NCBI GenBank assembly: GCA_902762495.1
Contig: CACWOL010000026.1
Span: 1-37,645, forward strand
Length of the DNA stretch: 37,645 bases
Direction: 5' to 3'
Origin: an uncultured bacterium
GTDB taxonomy: Bacteria; Verrucomicrobiota; Lentisphaeria; Victivallales; UBA1829
Every line of letters starts with the position of its first letter. Within the stretch, counting starts at the first letter, position 1. A program made the position numbers and the translations under genes. Below are positions 1 through 7,049 of the stretch, one piece after another. Under the pieces are notes generated by a model that did no database searches, was not told the origin of the DNA, and worked only from the letters and a program-made list of their open reading frames with translations.

Positions 1-366
1 TATGTTTGTTACCTGCGTGTCGTCATGGTATGCGACTCCGTTCAGCGCATCCAGCACGGTTTTTATGACATTGTCTGCGTCGGGTTTTTTCGTCGGCAGG
101 ATCGTGCCGGCCATCATCTCCGCCCGCGCCTTCTTCGTTATGCTCTTCGGAATATCAAAATCTGCACGGATGAGAACCAATACCGGCGTCCCTTTAGGGA
201 AGAACACGCCGCCCGCTTCCTTCTGATAGCAGGCCTTTATCAGGTTCTCGTATAGGATCGTCTTGTCCGGCGTAATACTCTGCATCCTGCCTAAAGCCGG
301 ATTATAAAAGGTCCTCGCCCTGGCTTTTCCCTGCGGCGGGCCTGGAATTGTAAAAGTAACTCTCAT
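1..366 (-). CDS. rusA: RusA-like Holliday junction endonuclease, 3' end cut by the window edge
   Basis: I see 122 codons reading from an ATG at 366 to base 1 with no stop, so the C terminus lies outside the window. The start is fixed by a near-perfect ribosome binding site (AAAGGAGG) five bases upstream. The N terminus has the family opening around FTIPGPPQGKARAR (residues 5-18). The acidic core is KPDADNVIKTVLDALNG (94-110) followed by YHDDTQV (113-119); D96, D98, D115 and D116 are candidates for the metal-binding aspartates of RusA. In lambdoid phages the family resolves recombination and replication intermediates. It follows recT on the same strand, as in many phage early-recombination modules. 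Codon use is less GC-rich than in the chromosomal genes further right. The family call is secure; activity cannot be judged from a partial protein. Confidence 0.85.
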   Translation of the reverse strand, partial: MRVTFTIPGPPQGKARARTFYNPALGRMQSITPDKTILYENLIKACYQKEAGGVFFPKGTPVLVLIRADFDIPKSITKKARAEMMAGTILPTKKPDADNVIKTVLDALNGVAYHDDTQVTNI

Positions 367-380
367 TTGAGCCTCCTTTC

Positions 381-409
381 GGCGCTCCGATCTGTCTCGC
401 CGGAGCGCC
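381..409 (-). promoter_or_regulatory. Perfect 9-bp hairpin just upstream of the rusA ribosome binding site
   Basis: GGCGCTCCG (381-389) and CGGAGCGCC (401-409) are perfect inverted copies around an 11-base loop. On the minus strand the stem ends directly before the AAAGGAGG of the rusA-like gene. No T tract follows, so it does not look like an intrinsic terminator. It could stabilise the 3' part of the recT-rusA message or modulate rusA translation; that role is inferred from position only. Confidence 0.5.
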
Positions 410-495
410 ATAGAAAATTTTCTGTGATATATTTCCTTGATGAGGCTGGTGCAGCATGCACCTTTATGATCTCGCGCGGTACCGTTCGCGCGTTA

Positions 496-1326
496 TCATC
501 CGAAAAATTCGCCGGATCCGCTTTCCGGCTCTGCTCCTTCGACGGCCGCAGCTTCCTCCGGCTCCTCCGGGACGTTGTCCACATAATCCGGCGTTCCGTC
601 CTCACTGATCACTGCCATATCTTTTTCGATCGCCGTCTGCATGTCCTGCATATCAATTGACATGATTCCCCATTTGCTTATGAGCTGGCGGAGCATGGTT
701 TTATATGCCATGCCGTCAAAATCCTTTTCCCAGAAGGTATACCCTTTGTGGGCGGCGTAACCTTTGGAGTATCTCTCCGCATGGCTTTCCATCTTTGCCT
801 TCGACCAGTACAAGGCTTTCCGGAAACCGTTCATATATTCAAACATCGCATAATAGCCGGCGGTCGGTGCGTTTTCCCTGGCAACCTCGTCCTCTATGAG
901 GTTAACCTCTATGACCTCGTTGAGCGGATCATACTTAACAAGCTCTCCCTCTTTTATCGCCAGCACGTTCAGTTTTTTGTACTGGCCCGACCGCAGGGCA
1001 AGCTGTATATATCCTTTGTATCCGAGCTGAAATTGCGCGACCTTCCCTTTCTGCTTGTCGTTAAACGGCACCAGATAATATTGCCCCAGCTGAGGTGAAG
1101 GCGACAGCTTCAGTGATTCGCCCAAAAGGGCACCGGACAGGATGGACTGGTTCGTGCATTCCTGCAGCGCGGGATTGTTATTGACCGCCGAGACGATGGC
1201 GGAAATGAACCGCTGACCGTTCGCCCCGCCGATCACGTTATTTATCTGGTTCTTTACGGCGTCATGCGTCAGATACGCCGTAAAACCGGTTTTTGCTGTT
1301 TTTGTCAGGGAATTATTGACTGCCAT
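496..1326 (-). CDS. recT: RecT-family single-strand annealing protein
   Basis: The 276-residue product matches the usual RecT length. Family landmarks are visible: a helix-rich N terminus ending in ALQECTNQSILSGALLGE (about 53-70), then QLGQYYLVPF (79-88) and FQLGYKGYIQLALRSGQYK (98-116). RecT proteins bind single-stranded DNA and anneal complementary strands during phage recombination, usually with a RecE or similar exonuclease partner, which is not in view. The C terminus is an acidic Glu/Pro/Ala-rich tail ending GSGEFFG. The start ATG is preceded by AAAGGAGG. It lies between a small upstream phage gene fragment and the RusA-like gene, all on the minus strand with phage-like codon use. Confidence 0.9.
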   Translation of the reverse strand: MAVNNSLTKTAKTGFTAYLTHDAVKNQINNVIGGANGQRFISAIVSAVNNNPALQECTNQSILSGALLGESLKLSPSPQLGQYYLVPFNDKQKGKVAQFQLGYKGYIQLALRSGQYKKLNVLAIKEGELVKYDPLNEVIEVNLIEDEVARENAPTAGYYAMFEYMNGFRKALYWSKAKMESHAERYSKGYAAHKGYTFWEKDFDGMAYKTMLRQLISKWGIMSIDMQDMQTAIEKDMAVISEDGTPDYVDNVPEEPEEAAAVEGAEPESGSGEFFG

Positions 1327-1455
1327 TTACAAGACCTCCTTTGTCAGGATCCTCATGCTTTCAACGTGGCTCTTCAGGTCCATGAGGACCGTGTTCAGAT
1401 ATGTAAACTGTGCTTCGTTCGCCGTGATTTCGAACGTGATCCGGTTCCGCCTCAT
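1327..1455 (-). CDS. Fragment of a small phage protein immediately upstream of recT
   Basis: The reading frame ends in a TAA at 1327-1329, adjoining the recT start. It reads well back to about 1440 (RITFEITANEAQFTYLNTVL, then MDLKSHVESMRILTKEVL). An ATG at 1455 would give 42 residues, but no ribosome binding site precedes it, and this is where the sequence changes character to a host TPR gene on the other strand. The true 5' end is therefore probably missing. I do not recognise a family. Its position directly upstream of recT suggests an early phage gene. Confidence 0.4.
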   Translation of the reverse strand: MRRNRITFEITANEAQFTYLNTVLMDLKSHVESMRILTKEVL

Positions 1456-1460
1456 CAGCG
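1425..1460. other. Junction between phage-type and chromosomal sequence
   Basis: Left of about 1430 the minus strand codes for phage proteins with mixed third positions. Right of about 1445 the plus strand codes for a TPR protein whose codons nearly all end in G or C (for example CGG TTC CGC CTC ATC AGC). Neither gene reads sensibly through the other side. No integrase, tRNA or obvious direct repeat is visible at the join. It is either an insertion boundary inside the TPR gene or a chimeric assembly join near the end of a contig. Confidence 0.6.
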
Positions 1461-1921
1461 CGAACATCGCCGACAAAGCGAACAACATGCAGTACGTCGA
1501 ACAGATGCTCGCGCCGCTCCTCACCAGCCGTCCGCCCGCGCCGCCGTCCGAGGACGTCCCGGAGGCCGAAATCTACAACTCCCTCGGCTACATCTTCGCC
1601 GATCACGATTACAAGCTCAATGATGCCCTCCAGTACCTTCTGAAAGCCGTCGAGCTCGATCCGAAGAACGGCGCGATCGCCGACAGCTATGCCTGGGTCC
1701 TCTTCAAATTGAAACGTTACGAGGAAGCGAAAAAGGAAATCCTGCGCGCCATCGAACTCCTCGGCGACGACGTCGACGCCACCATCACGGACCACGCCGG
1801 CGACATCTTCAATGCCCTCGGCGACAAGGCCGCCGCACGCGGCTACTGGGAACGCGCCATGAAGCTCGACGGCGACGTGGACTTCGACGCCATCGAACGC
1901 AAGCTCGAATCCACCCAATAA
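1442..1921 (+). pseudogene. C-terminal part of a tetratricopeptide repeat protein, 5' end lost at the junction
   Basis: About 159 codons remain, from roughly RLISANIADKAN to the TAA at 1919-1921. Three TPR-like helical pairs can be seen: EIYNSLGYIFADHDYKLNDA, then SYAWVLFKLKRYEEAKKEIL, then DHAGDIFNALGDKAAARGYW. This order (LGY, W, then DHxGDxxxALG) is typical of the last repeats of long bacterial TPR proteins that act as periplasmic or outer-membrane scaffolds, so several hundred N-terminal residues are probably missing. The frame is open further left to 1316, but that stretch is not TPR-like and belongs to phage sequence. mraY follows after a 17-base gap. Confidence 0.6.
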
Positions 1922-1938
1922 ACACAAGGAAGGTAGAA

Positions 1939-3099
1939 ATGTATTATTATTTAAGCTCACTGTCAACCGACTGGGGGCCGCTCCGTCTGTTCAGCTACAT
2001 CACGTTCCGTGCAGGAGGAGCGTTCATCACGGCCTTCCTGATCGTCCTGCTCTCAATTCCTGTCTTCCTCCCGTATTTCCGGGTGCACTGCGTGCAGATG
2101 TCGCCACGCATGGACGACCAGCCGGAAAAACCCAAAACGCCGCTGATGGGCGGAATCTTCATGATCTCGGCGATCGTGATCGCCACCATGCTCTGGAGCA
2201 AGATCACGGAACGGGCGCTCATCATCTTCGTTCTCTCGACCGTTGCCCTGGGGATCCTGGGAATGGTCGACGACATCATCAAAACAAAATATCTGCGGTC
2301 GGAACGCGACGGCGTCCGGGAACGTACCAAGATGATCGTGCAGGCCATCGTAACGGTGATCGCGCTGTATCTGCTCTACAAGACGCACGGAGCGGTCACG
2401 ATGCAGGTCTTCTTCCCCTTCTCCCGCCAGCCGTTCCAGTTCTATCCCGAAGTGGAATCCATCTCGGTCATCGTGCCGTTCCGGTATCATCCGCTCTTCC
2501 ATCTGCCGCTCTGGTGCATGCCCGGATGCCTGCTCGTCATGCTCGGATTCAATTATCTCGTGGTGGCGGGGACCAGCAACGGCGTCAACCTGACCGACGG
2601 CAAGGACGGACTTGCCACTGGCTGCATGTTCATCGCGGCGCTCGCGTTCGCCGTCGTGGCGTACATGAACGGTCATTTCGAGTTTGCCAACTACCTCGGC
2701 ATCCCGTATGTGCCGCAGGCGGGCGAAATCGGCGTCTTCGCCTGCGCCATCGCGGGCGCCTGCCTCGGATTCCTCTGGCACAACACGGCTCCGGCGTCCA
2801 TCTACATGGGCGATACGGGAAGCCTCGCCCTGGGCGGCGCACTCGCTATGATCGCGATCATGCTGGCACAGCAGCTTCTGGTCCCGATCATCGGGCTCGT
2901 CTTCGTCATCGAAACGCTCTCGGTCTGGCTTCAGCGCACGAGCTACAAGCTCCGGCACGGCAAACGCATCTTCCTCCGCGCCCCGATCCATCATCATTTC
3001 GAGATGATGGGTATCCCCGACAACAAGATCGTCATGGGGTTCTGGATCCTTGCGATCCTTTCCGCGATGGCCGGACTCGCCACCCTGAAACTCAGGTAA
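1939..3099 (+). CDS. mraY: Phospho-N-acetylmuramoyl-pentapeptide-transferase MraY
   Basis: The product transfers phospho-MurNAc-pentapeptide from UDP to undecaprenyl phosphate, giving lipid I, at the cytoplasmic membrane. Its 386 residues fit the family, with about ten hydrophobic segments. Hallmarks in order are an N terminus like E. coli MraY (LFSYITFRAGGAFIT), KPKTPLMGG, the Asp pair in GMVDDIIKTKYLR, GVNLTDGKDGLATG with the catalytic-site aspartates, YMGDTGSLALGGALA, and the MraY-specific RAPIHHHFE near the C terminus. AAGGAAGG precedes the ATG by a few bases. mraY usually sits inside the dcw cell-wall cluster; here murF/murD neighbours are absent and a terminator follows, so the cluster is broken up in this genome. 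Confidence 0.97.
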   Translation: MYYYLSSLSTDWGPLRLFSYITFRAGGAFITAFLIVLLSIPVFLPYFRVHCVQMSPRMDDQPEKPKTPLMGGIFMISAIVIATMLWSKITERALIIFVLSTVALGILGMVDDIIKTKYLRSERDGVRERTKMIVQAIVTVIALYLLYKTHGAVTMQVFFPFSRQPFQFYPEVESISVIVPFRYHPLFHLPLWCMPGCLLVMLGFNYLVVAGTSNGVNLTDGKDGLATGCMFIAALAFAVVAYMNGHFEFANYLGIPYVPQAGEIGVFACAIAGACLGFLWHNTAPASIYMGDTGSLALGGALAMIAIMLAQQLLVPIIGLVFVIETLSVWLQRTSYKLRHGKRIFLRAPIHHHFEMMGIPDNKIVMGFWILAILSAMAGLATLKLR

Positions 3100-3183
3100 A
3101 CGATCCCCCCGCCGCCCGCAGTGTATTTCCGCGCAACGGAGCACTGATATCGGTAGACGGCAATCCTGAAAAAACTCATTCCA

Positions 3184-3219
3184 AGCCTCCGGTTTTCATT
3201 GAAGCCGGGGGCTTTTTTT
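3184..3219 (+). terminator. Intrinsic terminator of mraY
   Basis: AGCCTCCGG and CCGGGGGCT pair (one G-T wobble) around an 11-base loop and are followed by seven T. The hairpin lies about 85 bases after the mraY stop, between two converging genes. Confidence 0.85.
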
Positions 3220-3229
3220 GCGGCATCAG

Positions 3230-4216
3230 TCAACCGCAGGTGATCTTTTCCGGGCGGCGCGTGATCATGCCGGTGAAGAACGAGGCAAGGCCGTTCAGGA
3301 TTTCGGCGGAGGCCTTCCGTCCGGCGCACCCCATCGCCTCGGACGCGAACACCTCGGCGTCGGCGAAATGCAGCAGGAGTTTCAGCGGCGTCAGGGAGCC
3401 GCCGCCATGCCTTCCGCAGGCGTCGTCCGCCGCGATGCACAGCTCGTCCACGCACGCCGCGACCGGTGCCAGAAGCGGCGCGAACGCCAGTTCCGTAACG
3501 GGCGTTTCCAGTTTGGATTCGCGCAGAAGCGGGAAGAACCGCAGTTCCACACGGAGTGCCGGGAACACGCGCAGGTCAACCGGTAAAACTTTGACCGCGC
3601 GGCATTCCGGGGCCAGCAGGCGCGCGGACGCGGCGGAAATCCGGCTGATGAACTCCTCCGGCGGGAGGATGAACCCCTTGTCGTTCCAGCCGGGTTCCGG
3701 GAGCGACAGCTTCACCGATCCGACTGCGTCGAGCGATTCCGCGAAATGTTTCGCAAGCTCAAGAACGAGGTCGGTCGAGGAGACGTCCGCGCCGATGGAG
3801 CGCAGTGTATTGGAGACCTTCCGCGCGACCGCGGCGAGGCGTTCCCCGCTCAGAGAAAAGCGTTCGTTCAGCAATGAGGCGATCCGCGCATCCTGGAAAC
3901 GGTCCGATTCCTCGTCGATCCGCTTCGTGCGCCCGTAGGCCGCGGCAGCATCGTTCAGCCCGACCGACTGAAGGATGTTCGCGATCATGGCGTCGACTGC
4001 GGACGCCTTCACGTACAGCGGACCTTTTTTCGGCTTTCCAGCGTGACGCAGGGCGTATTCCACGGCGCTGACGGCATCGCGGGCGAGCGCGTCGGACTCG
4101 GCGCCGTTTCCCGGCAGGACGGACCGGATACGCGCGGCGAGGTCGTCCGGGTCGAACGGCACGGCGTATCCGTGCGAATCCTGAAGGAAAATCGCCTGTG
4201 CGGAAAGTTCGATCAT
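3230..4216 (-). CDS. Protein with an N-terminal ATP-cone-like domain, function unknown
   Basis: The 328-residue product is not a family I can name. Residues about 4-98 follow the ATP-cone pattern: a beta start ending in VPFDPDDLAARI, a helix with ARDAVSAVEYALRHAG, VKASAVDAMIANILQSVG, and a closing helix DAAAAYGRTKRIDEE. ATP cones bind ATP/dATP in NrdR and ribonucleotide reductases, and the gene lies two positions downstream of the nrdR remnant in the same minus-strand unit. The rest (about 100-328) is predicted mixed helix and strand without recognisable motifs; there are no membrane segments or signal peptide. An AAGGA lies ten bases before the ATG, and only 26 bases separate it from the CLC gene. 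The ATP-cone assignment is from pattern only, so a coincidental fold resemblance remains possible. Confidence 0.65.
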   Translation of the reverse strand: MIELSAQAIFLQDSHGYAVPFDPDDLAARIRSVLPGNGAESDALARDAVSAVEYALRHAGKPKKGPLYVKASAVDAMIANILQSVGLNDAAAAYGRTKRIDEESDRFQDARIASLLNERFSLSGERLAAVARKVSNTLRSIGADVSSTDLVLELAKHFAESLDAVGSVKLSLPEPGWNDKGFILPPEEFISRISAASARLLAPECRAVKVLPVDLRVFPALRVELRFFPLLRESKLETPVTELAFAPLLAPVAACVDELCIAADDACGRHGGGSLTPLKLLLHFADAEVFASEAMGCAGRKASAEILNGLASFFTGMITRRPEKITCG

Positions 4217-4242
4217 GGCCGGTGCGTCCTTCTCATGTCCGT

Positions 4243-6045
4243 TCAGAATAGTTCGCGGCGGTTTTCGATCAGGTAGCGGTAGCGGTCCAGCACGCGGTCC
4301 TTCGTGACGAATCCGACGTAAGCGCCGTCGCGCACCACAGGGACCTCCGTCTCATGGTGCTTCTCGAAAAGGTCGATCGCGCGTCCGAGTGTGTCGCCCG
4401 GCTTCAGTACGGCTTCGGGCGTGCGCATGATGTCGAAGACCAGCGCGACGTCGTAGAGCGACGTTTCCAGCAGGTAGTGCCGGATGTCGTCGAGCGTGAC
4501 GATGCCCGCGAGGCGACCGTCGCGGTCGAGCACGGGGAACACGTTCTGATGCGTCTTCATGACCGAGTTCAGCACAGTCCGCATGGAGTCGGATTCGGAC
4601 AGCGGCAAATAATCCTTTTCGATCAGTTCGTCCGGGATCGCCCGCGTGAGCGCGTCAGCGTCGCTCGTGCCGTCCGGGTCGCCGCCGTGGAACATGATCA
4701 TCGTCTTGTAGACGTTATGCGTGCAGAGCTTGCGGCAGACGAACGTGGAGAGCGCGGACACGATCATCAGCGGGATGAAGAGCTTGTAGCCGCCCGTCAG
4801 CTCGGCGATCAGGAACATGCCGGTGAGCGGCGCGTGCATCACGCCCGCCAGCACGCCGCCCATGCCGATGGCGAGGAAATTCGCATCACTGATATACCCG
4901 CCCCAGGCCAGCCCGGTCATGTGAACGAATTTCGAGATGGAGTAGCCGAGAAACGCGCCGATGAACATCGACGGCGCGAAGATGCCGCCGTCCGAGCCGC
5001 TCTCCAGACTTGAAATCGAGGTCAGTGCCTTCAGGAACACCAGCAGGAACGTCAGCAGCAGGAACACCCACGGATTCGAGAAGACCGCCGCGAGCGGACT
5101 GCCGGAATACAGCGCCTCGGGTTCGGTCAGCAGATGGCGGATGAAATGGTAGCCGTCCCCGCGCAACGCCGGGAACATCAGGATCGCCAGATACAGGATC
5201 GCACTGCCGATCAGGCCCTTCACCCACGGATTCTTCACATGTCCGTACTGTTTCGAAATCCGCGTGTACATCTTGATCACGAAGACGGAGACGAGCCCCG
5301 CCGCCGCGCCGAGGATCACGTAGTACGGCACCGCGCGGATGTTCCACTGCAGCAGGTCGATGTACGGACGCGGCGGATGGAGCTGCTGCGACACCAGCAG
5401 CGCGGTCGCCGAGGACAGGATCAGCGGGATGATCGCCGGAATCGCGCTCGCGGTCTTCGGGAGCAGGATTTCCATCGCGAAAAACGCTCCGGCGACGGGC
5501 GCATTGAACATGGCGGAGATGCCCGCCGCGCCGCCGCACGCCAGCAGGAGGATGCGGTTTTCATGGTTCAGCAGCAGGCTGCGGGCGACGTTGCTGCCGA
5601 TCGCCGCGCCGGTCTGCGCCACGGGGGCTTCCAGTCCGGCGGACACGCCGAACCCGACGCTGATGCCGCTGGTGATGATGTGCGAAAAAGTTTTATGGAG
5701 CGGCACGGCCCCGGTCCGGTTCTTCACGCTCATGATGACGCCGGCGAGGCCGCGTTCGTACTTGCCGCGCATGATGACCTGCGTCACGAAGATGCAGAAG
5801 AACACGCCGAGCGCGGGCGTGGCGGGCAGCACCCAGACCGCCCACGCATTATCCGACGGGATATACGCCACTAACGACTGCACCAGATGCTCCACGATTT
5901 TCATCAGAGCCCCCGCCACGCCGGACAGCAGACCGACCAGCACGCTCAGCAGGATGATGTAGTTCTGCTCGCCGAGCGTCTTCTGGAACGGGTTGACGAT
6001 GCGGAGAAAATGGCCGTGAAGCCAGGAAAGAAACGAAAAACGCAT
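4243..6045 (-). CDS. CLC-family chloride channel/transporter with C-terminal CBS pair
   Basis: The 600-residue inner-membrane protein moves chloride or another small anion. The CLC core fills about residues 25-440. The selectivity and gate loop is GFGVSAGLEAPVAQTG (131-146), with E139 at the place of the gating glutamate of E. coli ClcA (E148). MFNAPVAGAFFAMEILLP (179-196) aligns with the helix carrying the intracellular proton glutamate (E203); here that position is I193, with E192 matching E202. GGIFAPSMFIGAFLG gives the second anion-site loop. Two CBS motifs follow (about 455-590), likely binding adenine nucleotides. I take the ATG at 6045, 17 bases after the expected nrdR stop, because the CLC N terminus begins there. 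The same frame is open upstream into the damaged nrdR, which appears to be a frameshift artefact. Confidence 0.92.
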   Translation of the reverse strand: MRFSFLSWLHGHFLRIVNPFQKTLGEQNYIILLSVLVGLLSGVAGALMKIVEHLVQSLVAYIPSDNAWAVWVLPATPALGVFFCIFVTQVIMRGKYERGLAGVIMSVKNRTGAVPLHKTFSHIITSGISVGFGVSAGLEAPVAQTGAAIGSNVARSLLLNHENRILLLACGGAAGISAMFNAPVAGAFFAMEILLPKTASAIPAIIPLILSSATALLVSQQLHPPRPYIDLLQWNIRAVPYYVILGAAAGLVSVFVIKMYTRISKQYGHVKNPWVKGLIGSAILYLAILMFPALRGDGYHFIRHLLTEPEALYSGSPLAAVFSNPWVFLLLTFLLVFLKALTSISSLESGSDGGIFAPSMFIGAFLGYSISKFVHMTGLAWGGYISDANFLAIGMGGVLAGVMHAPLTGMFLIAELTGGYKLFIPLMIVSALSTFVCRKLCTHNVYKTMIMFHGGDPDGTSDADALTRAIPDELIEKDYLPLSESDSMRTVLNSVMKTHQNVFPVLDRDGRLAGIVTLDDIRHYLLETSLYDVALVFDIMRTPEAVLKPGDTLGRAIDLFEKHHETEVPVVRDGAYVGFVTKDRVLDRYRYLIENRRELF

Positions 6046-6062
6046 GGCGGACGGGCTTTCTC

Positions 6063-6438
6063 TCAGATGCTCTTTCCGCCGCGGGGCGCCGCGTTCTTCG
6101 CGCGGTTGCGTCCCATGCTCCGGATCTCGTCGATGAATTCGTCGATCCGCCTCAAGGGAGCTCGTCACCTGCGACACGACCATGTCGATCGTTTCGGGCT
6201 TCACGTCGCGTTTCCAGCACGCCTTCTCGATCCCGACGCGGATCTTGTTCGGGTCGAAATCCTCCCGCGAGTTGTCGCGCTTCACGACCTTCAGTTCCGC
6301 CTGAATGATCTCCTCATGCGTGGTGAACCGGTGTCCGCAGGCCGTGCATTCGCGGCGACGGCGCACGGCCGCGCCGTCTTTCGAGGCGCGGGAGTCGATC
6401 ACGCGGTCTTCCTGGCAGCCGCAGCGTGGGCAGCGCAT
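6063..6438 (-). pseudogene. nrdR: NrdR transcriptional repressor, with internal deletion and frameshift
   Basis: NrdR represses ribonucleotide reductase genes through a zinc ribbon and an ATP/dATP-sensing ATP cone. The start (ATG at 6438, AGGAGA upstream) and first 96 codons are normal: zinc ligands C3, C6, C31 and C34, SVRRRR-like AAVRRRRECTACGHRFTT, then the beginning of the ATP cone (VVKRDNSREDFDPNKIRVGI). After VTSSLE (codon 96, about 6151) the expected middle of the cone, roughly 38-39 residues in E. coli NrdR, is absent. The usual C terminus (RIDEFIDEIRSMGRNRAKN, ending GGKSI and a stop at 6063-6065) continues one frame away. In the original frame translation runs on into the CLC gene without a stop. 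The ATP cone cannot fold as in known NrdR. A real mutation or a collapsed assembly would look the same here. Confidence 0.8.
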
Positions 6439-6490
6439 AGCAGAATTCTCCTGAGTTGATTCAGTCGGGCGGATGAAAAGTAAGAATATA

Positions 6491-6519
6491 AATATACATG
6501 CGCACGCGCGCTTTTTCAA
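6491..6519 (-). promoter_or_regulatory. Sigma-70-type promoter for nrdR-CLC
   Basis: On the minus strand TTGAAA (6514-6519) and TATATT (6491-6496) are separated by exactly 17 bases. The nrdR start lies about 50 bases downstream. The spacer is an alternating GC run (GCGCGCGTGCGC), which may bind a regulator. Confidence 0.6.
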
Positions 6520-6558
6520 ATCCGCTTTCCATATTTCCCGGCTTACATAGAAGTGAAA

Positions 6559-6587
6559 GCCCCGGTTTCGAAAATGGAGACTGGGGC
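6559..6587 (-). terminator. Hairpin downstream of the small membrane protein gene
   Basis: GCCCCGGTTTC (6559-6569) and GAGACTGGGGC (6577-6587) pair over 11 bases with two G-T wobbles. On the minus strand only TTTC follows, so termination may be partial. It closely resembles the dapA terminator at 6975-7003. Confidence 0.5.
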
Positions 6588-6616
6588 GTTTGTTTCGGGT
6601 TATGTCTTGTCTTGCG

Positions 6617-6859
6617 TTATCGCGTGAGCTCGGCAAGGAAAAATGCCAGGATCGATGCGGCAAAAGGAAGGAACATGTCGAGAAAAGAACCCTTTTTCGG
6701 CACCAGGATACGGATTGCAAGGACCAGAGAATCCACAAGGATGAAACATGTAAACATCCGATGCCCGTCAAGTATGAAAAAACACAGGAAGGTGATCGGC
6801 AGTGCGACAAACAAATGCCGCTTGAGAATATCATTGTCTACTGTTCTCTGCAAGTTCAT
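6617..6859 (-). CDS. Small two-segment membrane protein, function unknown
   Basis: The 80-residue product has two hydrophobic stretches, about 16-50 (LFVALPITFLCFFIL, then FTCFILVDSLVLAIRIL) and 60-77 (FLDMFLPFAASILAFFLA), with positive charges between them (VPKKGS), as expected for a helical hairpin in the inner membrane. I accept it as real although short because three signals agree: a consensus promoter 43 bases upstream of the ATG, GGAGA about ten bases before the ATG, and a hairpin after the stop. Codon use is less GC-biased than the neighbours. No family is recognised. Confidence 0.6.
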   Translation of the reverse strand: MNLQRTVDNDILKRHLFVALPITFLCFFILDGHRMFTCFILVDSLVLAIRILVPKKGSFLDMFLPFAASILAFFLAELTR

Positions 6860-6901
6860 GAACGAGTCTCCGAAATCCGTTTCACTATTCTACCCGATAC
6901 T

Positions 6902-6930
6902 ATTATACCTCAAGCCCGAAAAAATGACAA
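6902..6930 (-). promoter_or_regulatory. Strong sigma-70-type promoter for the small membrane protein gene
   Basis: Minus-strand TTGTCA (6925-6930), a 17-base spacer and a perfect TATAAT (6902-6907) precede the ATG at 6859 by about 40 bases. Confidence 0.75.
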
Positions 6931-6967
6931 GACTTTTTCTTCCTTTTTTTCGAAAAAAACTTGTGAC

Positions 6968-7003
6968 ACAAAAAGCCCCGGCTTCCATCAAGGAAACCGG
7001 AGC
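6968..7003 (-). terminator. Terminator of the dapF-dapA unit
   Basis: The arms GCCCCGGCTTCC (6975-6986) and GGAAACCGGAGC (6992-7003) pair at ten of twelve positions. On the minus strand the stem is followed by TTTTTGTGT. It lies about 100 bases after the dapA stop. Confidence 0.75.
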
Positions 7004-7049
7004 ATTTGTTTTATCGGCAATCCGTGCCGTTACGAAGCAAGGCACTACT

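Noticed and set aside
1316..1441. Plus-strand N terminus for the TPR protein starting at 1316
   Set aside because: This stretch is antisense to the end of a phage gene, is not TPR-like and has no ribosome binding site.
1..1455. A complete integrated prophage
   Set aside because: Only recombination genes are present; no integrase, structural genes, attachment repeats or second boundary are visible.
2514..3938. A 474-residue open frame on the plus strand overlapping mraY and the ATP-cone-like gene
   Set aside because: It is Arg/Pro/Ser-rich shadow translation of GC-rich coding DNA and conflicts with two well-supported genes.
4243..6834. A single 863-residue protein covering nrdR and the CLC gene
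   Set aside because: The first 132 residues read non-coding sequence antisense to nothing recognisable. The nrdR and CLC parts each have their own normal N terminus; the fusion is best explained by a deletion/frameshift in nrdR.
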